Origin: Thermomonas alba
Lineage (GTDB): Bacteria; Pseudomonadota; Gammaproteobacteria; Xanthomonadales; Xanthomonadaceae
Direction of reading: 5' to 3'
DNA length: 64,000 bases
NCBI RefSeq assembly: GCF_022419205.1
Contig: NZ_JAJOZU010000004.1
Location: 256,995-320,994, forward strand
Shown here: positions 38,299-47,283 of the stretch, piece by piece
Numbering within the stretch: the first letter of the stretch is position 1
Layout: each line of letters opens with the position of its first letter
The notes under the pieces: generated by a model
What the model saw: the letters and a program-made list of their open reading frames with translations, nothing else
What the model was told of the DNA's origin: nothing
Databases searched by the model: none
Program-made: the position numbers and the translations under genes

Positions 38299-38368
38299 GC
38301 GGGGCGCAAGTCTATGCTGGCTCGCGGCCGGGATGCAACGCATGCCCCCGGCCGGCGAGGGGGATCGG

Positions 38369-40315
38369 TCAGAACGAACCGCCCAGGGTCACATAGAAGC
38401 TGGCGTTGCTGCCGCTGCTCTGGCCGACGGTGACGTTGGCGGCAGTGGTCAGATCCAGCCCGCCGATCTTGTTGCGCAGGCCGACGGTGAACGTGCCGTA
38501 AGTGCGGTCGAACGCCAGCCCCGGCACCGCATACGGCAGCGAGCCGGTCAGCGACAGCGATTGCGCCCACACCTGCTCGGCCGGCTTCTTGTACTCATGA
38601 TCACCAGTCAGGCGCACGAACGGCTGCACATGGTCGTTGATGGCGTAGCTGGCCTGCCAGCCGGCACTGCCGATCAGCGAATCGCCCTTCTGCTTCATGT
38701 AGGCCAGCGCGCTGGACTGGTTGCTGTCCTCGGCGTAGCCATCCACGCGGATGGTCTGCGACAGCAGGCTGACCAGCGGGCCGTGCTCCCATTTACCGTG
38801 CTTGAAGGTCCAGCCGGCGCTGGCGCCCACGCTCAGATTGGTGCCATCCGGGGAGCCGTGGTGGATGCGCACGGCCTGGCCGAGGTTGACCTGGCGATCC
38901 ACCTTGTAGCCGAGCTTGGTCCAGCTGACCTGACCGTTGACCCACAGCCCGTCGCTGGTCCAGCCGACGAAGCCGCCGACGCTGGCGTCGGTCTGGCGGA
39001 AGCTGCCGCGATCGAAGCCGAAATCGATGTCCTGGCGACCATAGCCGGCGAACGCGCCGTACAGCAGGTGGCCGCTGCGCCAGCCAACCCCAAACGCGCC
39101 GGTGCCGCCGAAGCCGTCGAAACCATGCGACTTGACGAAGCGCTGCTGGTCGCCGCGGATGTCGGCCCACCAGCGCATGCCGTCGCCTTCGTGCATCGCC
39201 ATGCCGGCGACCGCCGCATCCACGCCCACCGCGCGCGCGCGCCCGATCGTTCCCGCCGAATGCGGCAGCACCGCGATGCTGCGCGGACCATCGATCATCG
39301 CAATCGCCAGATCCCCCAGCGCCTTGTGCGCAGCCGAGGTCGGATGCACGCCATCGGCAAACAGATAGGTGTTGGCGCCGTTCGGCACGGTCGAGGCCGG
39401 ATTGCAGAACAACGAGGAGCCACCCGCCGGCGCCGGCTGGGGCAGGCAGGCCTTGCCGGTGACGTTGGTCAAGCCATAGGTGCTCGGACTGGCCACCACT
39501 TCCTGCAGGAAGTGGAAGGTATCGACCGGAATCACGTGCAGGCCGGCGCTGGCCAACCCGCTGTACAGCCCGCCGTTATAGGCGGTGGACAGGGCGGTGC
39601 CGAGCGCGATGCCAGCGGCACCGCCGGCGGCCGCATCCGGGGTCAGGCCGACGTCCGGGATCGTCGGCACCAGGATATAGCGGGCGCCGGCCTGGGTCAT
39701 GGCCCCGATCAGGCTGATCTGGCTGCCGACCGCAGGCCCGATGATCGCCTGCGCCGCGGCATTGCCGGCCGCCTGCGCCTGCGCGGCGGTACCTCCGCCG
39801 AGCAACACATTCGTATAGGCGGTCTGATAGGCGCCGGTCGCGGCAAAAATGTCGTTGGCGCCGCCCCAGACCGTATACAGGGCATTGGGATCGACCTTGT
39901 TGCCATTCGCGGCCAAGTACGCTTGATACTGCGCAGTCAAAGACGGGGTGTACCCGAGAGGACCGCTGACGTTGGTGGCGATGCGCGCACCGCCGACCGC
40001 CCAGTTGCTGCCGCTGCCCGGGGTCGGAGTGGTGGTGGTATTGCCGGTCCAGGCGGGATTGGCGTTGCCGCCGTAGTAGCTGGACAGGTAATCCGCCCAC
40101 AAATAGCCGGGATTGGTGGTGAAACGTCCGATGATGGCGCCGTTGGGGCCGATCAGGTTGATCAACGTCGGCCGGAAATAGCCGCCATCGGTCAGACTGT
40201 CGCCGAAAAAGACCGTCTGCGAGAACGGCGACTTCGGCGCGCTCTGTGCAAATGCCGGCACCGCGGCGAGAGCCAGGGCGGCGGTGAGCAGGGTCCTGCG
40301 AAGTGAACGTTTCAT
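38369..40315 (-). CDS. GDSL-type autotransporter esterase
   Basis: 648 aa, EstA-like. Signal peptide (about 1-24); GDSL lipase/esterase passenger with block I FFGDSLTDGG (nucleophile Ser), the glycine and asparagine blocks GGANDIF, and the Asp-His block DGVHPTSAAH; then an autotransporter beta-barrel of about 270 residues ending in Phe (FYVTLGGSF). The esterase is displayed on the cell surface and hydrolyses lipids or esters. The ATG at 40315 is chosen over 40321 because AGAGG lies 6 nt before it and would abut the first ATG. Confidence 0.95.
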   Translation of the reverse strand: MKRSLRRTLLTAALALAAVPAFAQSAPKSPFSQTVFFGDSLTDGGYFRPTLINLIGPNGAIIGRFTTNPGYLWADYLSSYYGGNANPAWTGNTTTTPTPGSGSNWAVGGARIATNVSGPLGYTPSLTAQYQAYLAANGNKVDPNALYTVWGGANDIFAATGAYQTAYTNVLLGGGTAAQAQAAGNAAAQAIIGPAVGSQISLIGAMTQAGARYILVPTIPDVGLTPDAAAGGAAGIALGTALSTAYNGGLYSGLASAGLHVIPVDTFHFLQEVVASPSTYGLTNVTGKACLPQPAPAGGSSLFCNPASTVPNGANTYLFADGVHPTSAAHKALGDLAIAMIDGPRSIAVLPHSAGTIGRARAVGVDAAVAGMAMHEGDGMRWWADIRGDQQRFVKSHGFDGFGGTGAFGVGWRSGHLLYGAFAGYGRQDIDFGFDRGSFRQTDASVGGFVGWTSDGLWVNGQVSWTKLGYKVDRQVNLGQAVRIHHGSPDGTNLSVGASAGWTFKHGKWEHGPLVSLLSQTIRVDGYAEDSNQSSALAYMKQKGDSLIGSAGWQASYAINDHVQPFVRLTGDHEYKKPAEQVWAQSLSLTGSLPYAVPGLAFDRTYGTFTVGLRNKIGGLDLTTAANVTVGQSSGSNASFYVTLGGSF

Positions 40316-40520
40316 GGGCATCCTCTCGTGTCGGATAAGGATAAGGTGGACGTTGCGATAGACGAACCCCGGCAGCCATCGAGACCTGCCGCAAGCCGTA
40401 CGCCTGCGAATGGCAGCGATGGTTTCATGAAATCATAACGCGCTCACGCTGCAGCGCATCACGCCATGCCCGCCAGCGGCGACAATAGGCGCCGCCTCGT
40501 TTCCTGCATGGGAGCCCACC

Positions 40521-41273
40521 TTGACCGAGTCTGATCCCCATCCGCACGCGAAAGCGCCGCCCAAGCCCTTCACCGTCACCGAAGGTCAGCGCAAGGTGCG
40601 CAGCTTCGTCCTGCGCCAGGGCCGCTTCACCGAGGCCCAGCAACGCGCTTTCGATGTCCTCTGGCCACGCTATGGGCTCGATTACACGGGCGCGTTGCGG
40701 GATTTCGACGCCGCCTTCGGCCGCCGCGCGCCGCGCATCCTGGAAATCGGCTTCGGCAATGGGGAGGCGCTGCGCTACTCGGCAGCCCGCGACCCGGCGC
40801 GCGATCACATCGGCATCGAAGTGCATGCCCCGGGGGTCGGCCGCCTGCTCAATGCGCTGGCTGCAGACGGGGCCTGCAATGTCCGTGTCTATCACCACGA
40901 TGCGGTGGAAGTGCTCGAACACGAAATCGCGGACGCGGCGCTGGACGAGGTGCGCATCTATTTTCCCGATCCCTGGCACAAGAAACGCCACCACAAGCGG
41001 CGCCTGGTGAACCCTGCCTTCGCCGCGCTGCTGGCGCGCAAGCTGACCGTCGGCGGCCGTCTGCACCTGGCCACCGACTGGCAGGACTATGCCGAGCAGA
41101 TGTGGGACGTGCTGGATTCGACGCCTGGGCTGATCAACCGCGCCGGCCCGCGCGGCCATGTGCCGCGCCCAGACTGGCGGCCGCAGACCCACTTCGAGGC
41201 GCGCGGCCTGCGTCTGGGCCACGGCGTCTGGGATCTGCTGTACGACCGCGTCGCCCTCCACGGCGCGGGCTGA
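40521..41273 (+). CDS. trmB: tRNA (guanine-N7)-methyltransferase
   Basis: 250 aa. It methylates G46 of tRNA with S-adenosylmethionine. The SAM-binding motif [13 protein letters not shown], the [17 protein letters not shown] catalytic/tRNA-binding segment and the [10 protein letters not shown] region are intact. It starts with TTG at 40521, preceded by GGGAG at 7 nt; there is no ATG nearby, so the rare start looks real and may limit translation. Confidence 0.95.
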   Translation: MTESDPHPHAKAPPKPFTVTEGQRKVRSFVLRQGRFTEAQQRAFDVLWPRYGLDYTGALRDFDAAFGRRAPRILEIGFGNGEALRYSAARDPARDHIGIEVHAPGVGRLLNALAADGACNVRVYHHDAVEVLEHEIADAALDEVRIYFPDPWHKKRHHKRRLVNPAFAALLARKLTVGGRLHLATDWQDYAEQMWDVLDSTPGLINRAGPRGHVPRPDWRPQTHFEARGLRLGHGVWDLLYDRVALHGAG

Positions 41274-41329
41274 CACGCGCGCAAAACGCGCTACTCTGCC
41301 CGCGTCCTCGCCGCTGTAGCCAGTTCGGA

Positions 41330-43168
41330 ATGGATACCAGCCTCGTCCTCACCAACGACATGCTCTGGGTGCTGGGGCTGGTGGCGTTCGCGATGGCCAT
41401 GTTCCTGTTCGAGCGCATCCGCGCCGACGTGGTCTCGCTGGTGGTGCTGGTGGCGCTGGGGCTGACCGGGCTGGTGGCCCCGGAAGACCTGTTCGGCGGG
41501 TTTTCCTCGGACGCGGTGATCAATGTGATGGCGACCATGGTCCTGGGCGCTGGACTGGACCGTACCGGCGCGCTCAACCGCCTGGCCGGCTGGCTGCTGC
41601 GGCGCGCGCACGGGATCGAACGCCGGCTGGTGCTGCTGGCCTCGGCGGTGGCCGGGCTGAACTCGGCGATCATCCCCAACACCTCGGCGACCGCGCTGTA
41701 CCTGCCGGTGGCCTCGCGCCTGACCGCGCGCACCGGCATCAGCCTGTCGCGCCTGCTGATGCCGATGTCGGCGGCGATCATCATGGGCGGCAGTCTGACC
41801 ATGGTCGGCAACTCGCCGCTGATCCTGCTCAACGACCTGCTGGTCTCGGCCAACGCCAGCATGCCCTCCGGCGCGGCGGCGCTGTCTCCGCTGAAAATGT
41901 TCGCGCCACTGCCGATCGGCCTGGTCCTGTTGGCGACGTCGCTGGCCTACTTCCACTTCTTCGGAGATCGCGTCCTGCGCGAGAGCGGCGACGAGGCGGT
42001 GACTCCGGCGCGCACCCAGAGCTATTTCGCGCGCACCTATGGTCTGGAAGGCGACGTATTCGAGCTCACCGTCACCGCCGACAGCCCGCTGGTGGGCATG
42101 AGCGTGGGCGATGCCGAAGCGCTGGTGGACATGCCGCTGCTGCTGGCGCTGCGCACTGGCGAGGAATCGCGGCTGGCACCGCCGGCCGACTCACGCATCT
42201 GGGTGGGTAGCGTGCTCGGCGTGATGGGTCCGCGCGAGCAGATCGCCGATTTCGCGCAAAAGAACTTCCTGCGCCTGTCCTCGCGCCTGCGCGTGTTCGC
42301 CGACCTGTTCAACCCGGCGCGCGCCGGCATTTCCGAGGCGGTGATCCCACCGACCTCCAACTTCATCGGGAAATCGCAAGCCCAGTTGCGTCTGCGCAAG
42401 CAGTTCGGGCTGAGCCTGCTGGCGATCAACCGCGATGGCAAGGTGCTGCGCGAGGATGTGCGCAACGTGCCGCTGCAAGCCGGCGACATGCTGGTGCTGC
42501 ACAGCGTCTGGACCGACCTCACCGAGGCCGCGCGCAGCCGCGATTTCGTGGTGGTCACCGACTATCCGAAGGATGAGCAGCGCCCGCACAAGTTCAAGAT
42601 CGCGATGGCGATCTTCGCGCTGTCGATGCTGCTGGCGCTGTCCTCGCGCATCCCGACCTCGATCGCGCTGATGACCGGTGTGGTGGGAATGCTGGTAGCC
42701 GGGGTGCTCAAGATCGACGAGGCCTATGCCGCGATCAGCTGGAAGACGGTGTTCCTGATCGCCTGCCTGATCCCGCTGGGCTGGGCGATGGATTCCAGCG
42801 GCGCCGCGGCGTGGGTCGCCGGGCACAGCATCGAGCGCCTGCCGCAGGGAATGCCGCCGTGGCTGGTCGAGATCGCGCTGGCCCTGCTCACCACCGCGTT
42901 CTCGATGGTCATCAGCCACGTCGGCGCCACCATCGTGCTGGTGCCGCTGGCGATCAACCTCGCGCTGGCGGTGAACGGCAACCCCACCGCGTTCGCGCTG
43001 ATCGTCGCGCTGTCGGCCTCCAACAACTTCATCACCGCCTCCAACCCGTCGGTGTCGATGATCACCGGGCCGGCCGGCTACAGCGTGCGCGACATGTGGC
43101 GCTCGGGCGGGCCGCTGACCCTGCTGTATACCGGGGTGATCGTGGCGATGGTCAACCTGCTCTACTGA
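41330..43168 (+). CDS. SLC13-family permease with two TrkA-C domains
   Basis: 612 aa. About eleven or twelve hydrophobic helices in two halves surround a cytosolic pair of TrkA-C domains (about 240-410). The family motifs NTSATALYLPVASRL and ALSASNNFITASNPSVSMI are present. Members take up sulfate, dicarboxylates or related anions with Na+; the substrate is not defined by sequence. The ATG at 41330 has only a weak ribosome site. The stop overlaps the convergent Rieske gene by 7 nt. Confidence 0.9.
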   Translation: MDTSLVLTNDMLWVLGLVAFAMAMFLFERIRADVVSLVVLVALGLTGLVAPEDLFGGFSSDAVINVMATMVLGAGLDRTGALNRLAGWLLRRAHGIERRLVLLASAVAGLNSAIIPNTSATALYLPVASRLTARTGISLSRLLMPMSAAIIMGGSLTMVGNSPLILLNDLLVSANASMPSGAAALSPLKMFAPLPIGLVLLATSLAYFHFFGDRVLRESGDEAVTPARTQSYFARTYGLEGDVFELTVTADSPLVGMSVGDAEALVDMPLLLALRTGEESRLAPPADSRIWVGSVLGVMGPREQIADFAQKNFLRLSSRLRVFADLFNPARAGISEAVIPPTSNFIGKSQAQLRLRKQFGLSLLAINRDGKVLREDVRNVPLQAGDMLVLHSVWTDLTEAARSRDFVVVTDYPKDEQRPHKFKIAMAIFALSMLLALSSRIPTSIALMTGVVGMLVAGVLKIDEAYAAISWKTVFLIACLIPLGWAMDSSGAAAWVAGHSIERLPQGMPPWLVEIALALLTTAFSMVISHVGATIVLVPLAINLALAVNGNPTAFALIVALSASNNFITASNPSVSMITGPAGYSVRDMWRSGGPLTLLYTGVIVAMVNLLY

Positions 43169-43530
43169 TCCGCGGGCGCCGCGCCCAGCCACACCCGGCC
43201 GTCCGCGCAATGCACCGGCACCGCGCGCAGCGACTCGCCGCGGCAGGGGCCGGCCACGCAGCAGCCATCCGCCAGTGCGAAGCTGGCCCCATGCACCGCG
43301 CACACCAGCTCGCCAGCCTTGCCACGCAGGAACTGCCCCGGCGCGTAATCCAGCCGCCGCCCGGCATGCGGGCACACGTTCAGCCAGGCGCGCACGCTGC
43401 CATCGGAGGCGCGGTGCAGGATCAACGCTGCGACTTCACCTTCCAGCATCGTCTCCACGGCCAGCAGGCCATCGCGGGGCATCTCGTCCAGCACGGCCAA
43501 CACCGTCCCGTCGTTTAACGAACTGCTCAC
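43162..43530 (-). CDS. Rieske [2Fe-2S] domain protein
   Basis: 122 aa, a single Rieske domain. Cluster ligands are C53-x-H55 (CPHAGRRL) and C77-x2-H80 (CAVHGASF). No signal peptide or membrane helix is seen, so this is a soluble cytosolic ferredoxin-like protein, similar to the small Rieske proteins that serve dioxygenases or nitrite reductase; its partner is not in this window. Confidence 0.92.
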   Translation of the reverse strand: MSSSLNDGTVLAVLDEMPRDGLLAVETMLEGEVAALILHRASDGSVRAWLNVCPHAGRRLDYAPGQFLRGKAGELVCAVHGASFALADGCCVAGPCRGESLRAVPVHCADGRVWLGAAPADQ

Positions 43531-43599
43531 ACCTGCCCCGCCGGTTCTGCCGATACTGCCGACATTGTGTCATGACCCTGTCACGTTCAGGATTACGCC

Positions 43600-43878
43600 A
43601 TGTCGTTTTTCCAGCATTCCGCCTTCCTGCGCCTGCGCACCCTGGTGTCCGGCACCCCGCGCCGCCCGCGCCATCCGCTGCTGCGGCTCGTGCTGGGACT
43701 GCTCGGGATCGCCCTGCTGCTGGCGCTGCTGGCGGTCGGACTGGTCGTGGGCCTGGCGATGCTGCTCGGCGGCCAGCTGCTGCGCCTGTTCACGCGCCCG
43801 GGCAAGCCGGCGCGCGGGCGCGGACGCATCCTCGAAGGCGATTACCGGGTGGTGGGCAAGCCGTCGCTGGCGCGCTGA
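43600..43878 (+). CDS. Small membrane protein upstream of an FAH-family hydrolase
   Basis: 92 aa. One long hydrophobic stretch (about 26-60, probably two close helices) follows a basic N-terminus; a short Arg/Gly-rich tail ends the protein (RGRGRILEGDYRVV). No family recognised. Its TGA overlaps the ATG of the FAH-family gene by 1 nt (TGATG), so the two are cotranslated. Confidence 0.72.
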   Translation: MSFFQHSAFLRLRTLVSGTPRRPRHPLLRLVLGLLGIALLLALLAVGLVVGLAMLLGGQLLRLFTRPGKPARGRGRILEGDYRVVGKPSLAR

Positions 43879-44603
43879 TGGATCTGATCCCCGCCGCGGC
43901 CGCGCCGCGCATTCCCGTCCGCGACCGCCACGGCCACGCGCTGGGCGAGTTCCCGGTGCGCCGCATCTACTGCGTGGGCCGCAACTTCGCCGACCATGCG
44001 CGCGAGATGGGCGCCAGCGTGCCGGCCTCGAAGGCCGAACGCGGCACCCCGGTGTTCTTCATGAAGCCGGCGGATGCCATCGTCACCGACGGCGTGGTGC
44101 CCTACCCGCCCGGCACCGCCGATCTCCACCACGAGGTCGAGCTGGTGGTCGCACTCGGCCGCGACGCCCCGGCGGGCTTGCTGCCAGTGGAAGACGCCGC
44201 GGCGCTGGTCTTCGGCTACGCCATCGGGCTGGACCTGACCCGCCGCGATCTGCAGGCGGCGGCCAAGGCCAAGGGTCTGCCGTGGGATACCGGCAAGGGC
44301 TTCGACCATTCCGCCCCGGTTTCCGCGCTGCTGCCGGCCGCCGATGTCGGCGCGCTCGCCCCGCTGGAACTGTCGCTGGAAGTCAACGGCCAGCGCCGCC
44401 AGGCCGCGACGCTGGACCAGCTGATCTGGAACGTGCCCGAGATCCTGCACGAACTGTCGAAGCTCTACGCCCTGCGCGCCGGCGACCTGGTGTTCATGGG
44501 CACCCCGGCCGGGGTGGCCGCGCTGCACCCGGGCGATGCCTTCCGCGCCCGTCTCGCCGACCTGCTGACGCTGGAAGGCCGGATCACGCCGCCGGCCGGG
44601 TAA
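43878..44603 (+). CDS. Fumarylacetoacetate hydrolase-family protein
   Basis: 241 aa. It resembles fumarylpyruvate hydrolase and related C-C bond hydrolases or isomerases. The fold core and metal site are visible: the opening [23 protein letters not shown], the H-x-E-x-E type metal motif in HHEVELVV, and [10 protein letters not shown] with the metal aspartate. A role in aromatic acid breakdown or as acylpyruvase is likely; there are no pathway neighbours to decide. Cotranslated with the small membrane protein upstream. Confidence 0.9.
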   Translation: MDLIPAAAAPRIPVRDRHGHALGEFPVRRIYCVGRNFADHAREMGASVPASKAERGTPVFFMKPADAIVTDGVVPYPPGTADLHHEVELVVALGRDAPAGLLPVEDAAALVFGYAIGLDLTRRDLQAAAKAKGLPWDTGKGFDHSAPVSALLPAADVGALAPLELSLEVNGQRRQAATLDQLIWNVPEILHELSKLYALRAGDLVFMGTPAGVAALHPGDAFRARLADLLTLEGRITPPAG

Positions 44604-44637
44604 GCTTGCCACCAACGCCACTCTGGAGAGAGCACCG

Positions 44638-45042
44638 ATGGGGATGATGACCGAGTTCCGGGAATTCGCGATGCGCGGCAACGTGATCGACCTCGCCGTC
44701 GGCGTGGTCATCGGCGGCGCGTTCGGCAAGATCGTGTCGGCGCTGGTGGACAAGGTGATCATGCCGCCGATCGGGCTGCTGGTCGGCGGGGTGGATTTCT
44801 CCAAGCTGGCGATCACCCTGCAGGCCGCGCACGCCGGTCCGGACGGCAAGGAGATCCCCGCGGTGGTGCTGGCCTACGGCGAGTTCCTCAACGCGGTCAT
44901 CCAGTTCGTCATCATCGCGTTCGCGATCTTCCTGCTGGTCAAGGGCATCAACCGCCTGCACAAGAAGCCGGCCGATGCCCCGGCGGCGACGCCGGAGGAC
45001 ATCCTGCTGCTGCGCGAGATCCGCGACGCGCTGAAGAAATAA
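44638..45042 (+). CDS. mscL: Large-conductance mechanosensitive channel
   Basis: 134 aa. Pentameric tension-gated inner-membrane channel that protects against hypo-osmotic shock. The N-terminal [20 protein letters not shown] segment, the first pore helix ([19 protein letters not shown]), the second helix and the C-terminal coiled coil ([15 protein letters not shown]) are all present. GGAGAG precedes the ATG. Confidence 0.96.
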   Translation: MGMMTEFREFAMRGNVIDLAVGVVIGGAFGKIVSALVDKVIMPPIGLLVGGVDFSKLAITLQAAHAGPDGKEIPAVVLAYGEFLNAVIQFVIIAFAIFLLVKGINRLHKKPADAPAATPEDILLLREIRDALKK

Positions 45043-45111
45043 CTTCCGGCACGGGCCGGCCCGCGTGCGCGCCGCCTAGACTCCGGGCTTTCCCGTCGCC
45101 GGAGCCTGCCG

Positions 45112-46536
45112 ATGCGCACCACCGTCCTTGCCGCCGCACTCGCCCTGCTGGTGGCGGCCCCGCTGCATGCCGCCCAGCCCACCCGCATCCCTGATGCCGC
45201 GCTCGCGCGCGCCGCGCAGCTGCAGGCGCAGGCGCTGCGCGACGACACCGGCTGGAAGGTGGTGGAAGCGCTGACCACCGAGGTCGGCCCGCGCCTGGCC
45301 GGTAGCGAAGCCGATGCGCGCGCGGTGGAATGGGCCAAGGCCCGGTTCAAGGCGCTGGGCTTCGACCGGGTGTGGACCGAGCCGGTGACGTTCCCGAAAT
45401 GGGAGCGCCGCAGCGAATCGGCGCAGGTGCTGGGCGCGCACGCGCAACCGCTGCACGTCACCGCGCTGGGCGGCAGCCCCGGCGGCACGGTCGCGGGCGA
45501 AGTGGTGCGCTTCGATTCGCTGGAGGCACTGCAGCAGGCCGCGACCGGCTCGCTGGCCGGCAAGATCGCCTTCGTGGACGTGCCGATGCCGCGCAGCCGC
45601 AGCGGCGAAGGCTACGGCCAGGTGGGGTCGAAGATCCGCGGTGCCGGCCCGTCGGCGGCCGCGCGCGCCGGCGCGATCGGCTACCTGATGCGCTCGGCCG
45701 GCACCGACATGCACCGCAACCCGCACACCGGCATCAGCCGCTTCCAGCCCGGGCTGACGCCGATCCCGATGGCCGCGCTGTCGCTGCCGGACGCCGACCA
45801 GCTGGCGCGCCTGGTCGCGCTCGGCCCGACCCGGGTGCAGCTGGCGCTGGACTGCGGCTGGAACGGCGAATACACCTCGCAGAACGTGATTGGCGAGATC
45901 ACCGGGCGCAGCAAGCCGGACGAGGTGGTGGTGATCGGCGGCCACCTGGATTCCTGGGATCTGGGCACCGGCGCGATCGACGACGGCGCAGGCATCGCCA
46001 TCACCATGGCTGCCGGCCACCTGATCGCCCAGCTGCCGAAGGCGCAGCGCCCGGCGCGCAGCATCCGGGTGGTCGCGTTCGCCAACGAGGAGCAGGGCCT
46101 GTGGGGCGGGCGCGCCTATGCCGAGGCGCACAAGGGGAAGCTGCGGCAGCACCAGATTGGCGCGGAGAGCGACTTCGGCGCGGGGCGCATCTACGCCTTC
46201 AGCGCCAAGGTTCCTGCATATGCGCAGGGCGCGCTGGCGCAGATCGCCCAGGCGCTGGCGCCGCTGGGAATCGTCGCGCGCGAGGCTGGCGAAGGCTGCG
46301 GCCCGGACCTGTCGCCTTTCCACGCCCTCGGCATGGCCTGCGCCAGCCTGGCCCAGGACGGCACCGACTACTTCGACTACCACCACACCCCGGACGACAC
46401 CCTCGACAAAATCGCGCCGGCCGATCTGGCGCAGAACGTGGCCGCCTACGTCACCTTCGCCTACCTGGCGGCGGACGCGGACGGCGACTTCGGCAGCGCG
46501 CCGAAGCCGGAGGCCGCCGCGCAGGCGGGCAAGTAA
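45112..46536 (+). CDS. M28-family metallopeptidase, secreted
   Basis: 474 aa. A signal peptide (about 1-19, ending LHAAQ) precedes a PA-type inserted domain (about 110-220) and the two-zinc core: IGGHLDSWDLGTGAIDDGAG, the catalytic glutamates in NEEQGLWGG, the zinc aspartate in ESDFGAG and the last histidine in YHHTPDDTLD. It belongs to the CPQ-like (plasma glutamate carboxypeptidase/aminopeptidase) group. GGAG precedes the ATG. The second M28 enzyme of the window, unlike the lipoprotein at 31457-33181. Confidence 0.93.
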   Translation: MRTTVLAAALALLVAAPLHAAQPTRIPDAALARAAQLQAQALRDDTGWKVVEALTTEVGPRLAGSEADARAVEWAKARFKALGFDRVWTEPVTFPKWERRSESAQVLGAHAQPLHVTALGGSPGGTVAGEVVRFDSLEALQQAATGSLAGKIAFVDVPMPRSRSGEGYGQVGSKIRGAGPSAAARAGAIGYLMRSAGTDMHRNPHTGISRFQPGLTPIPMAALSLPDADQLARLVALGPTRVQLALDCGWNGEYTSQNVIGEITGRSKPDEVVVIGGHLDSWDLGTGAIDDGAGIAITMAAGHLIAQLPKAQRPARSIRVVAFANEEQGLWGGRAYAEAHKGKLRQHQIGAESDFGAGRIYAFSAKVPAYAQGALAQIAQALAPLGIVAREAGEGCGPDLSPFHALGMACASLAQDGTDYFDYHHTPDDTLDKIAPADLAQNVAAYVTFAYLAADADGDFGSAPKPEAAAQAGK

Positions 46537-46542
46537 GGGCAC

Positions 46543-47283
46543 TCAGGCCGCGCGCGCGGCCCACTGCGCCAGCAGCACCGCGGTGGCGGCGGCCACGTTC
46601 AGGCTCTCCACCGCGCCGCTGCCGGGGATCGACAGCCGCAGGTCGCAGGTCGCGGCCAGCGCCGGCGACATGCCCGGGCCTTCCGCGCCCAGTACGTACA
46701 CCAGGCGCAAAGGCAGCGGCGTGCAGAACAGATCGTCACCGCCGCGCACCACGGTGGCCGCGAGCTGGAACCCGGCCCCGCGCAGCTGCGCGAGGCTGTC
46801 GTCCTCGTGCCCCAACCGCACCAGCGGCACCGCCTCGGCGCCGCCTTCGGCCACCCGCGCGGCGGCGCCCGAGAGCGCCAGCGTGGAGTGCTTGGGCAGC
46901 AGCAGCGCGGCGACCCCGAAGTGCGCGGCGCTGCGCAGGATCGCGCCAAGGTTGTGCGGATTGCCAACCCCGTCCAGCCACAGCACGCACTGCGGGCCGG
47001 GCGGCAGGTCGCGCAGCCAGGACGACAGCGGCCGCGGCTCCTCGCGCAGCACGTCGGCGACTACGCCCTCGTGGTGCGCGCTGGCGGCCAGCTTGTGCAG
47101 ATCCGCTTCCGCCACCACGCGGTAGCCGATGCGGTGGGCGACGCACCACTTCAGCAATGGCTTGAGTTGCGGAATCCGAGCCTCGGCCAGATATAGCTTG
47201 CGCAGCGCCTGCGGCCGCCGCGCGAACACCGCGCGCACCGCGTTCAGGCCATAGATCCGCAGCTCGGCGTCGCGATTACGCAT
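46543..47283 (-). CDS. TrmH-family (SPOUT) RNA 2'-O-methyltransferase
   Basis: 246 aa. An N-terminal substrate-binding domain (about 1-80) is followed by the knotted SPOUT domain with motif 1 LDGVGNPHNLGAILR, motif 2 VLGAEGPGMS and motif 3 SIPGSGAVESLNVAAAT. It methylates a ribose in rRNA or tRNA; RlmB (23S G2251) is the closest well-known type, but the exact target is open. The ATG at 47283 overlaps the RND gene's end by 8 nt; a GTG at 47289 is possible. Confidence 0.9.
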   Translation of the reverse strand: MRNRDAELRIYGLNAVRAVFARRPQALRKLYLAEARIPQLKPLLKWCVAHRIGYRVVAEADLHKLAASAHHEGVVADVLREEPRPLSSWLRDLPPGPQCVLWLDGVGNPHNLGAILRSAAHFGVAALLLPKHSTLALSGAAARVAEGGAEAVPLVRLGHEDDSLAQLRGAGFQLAATVVRGGDDLFCTPLPLRLVYVLGAEGPGMSPALAATCDLRLSIPGSGAVESLNVAAATAVLLAQWAARAA

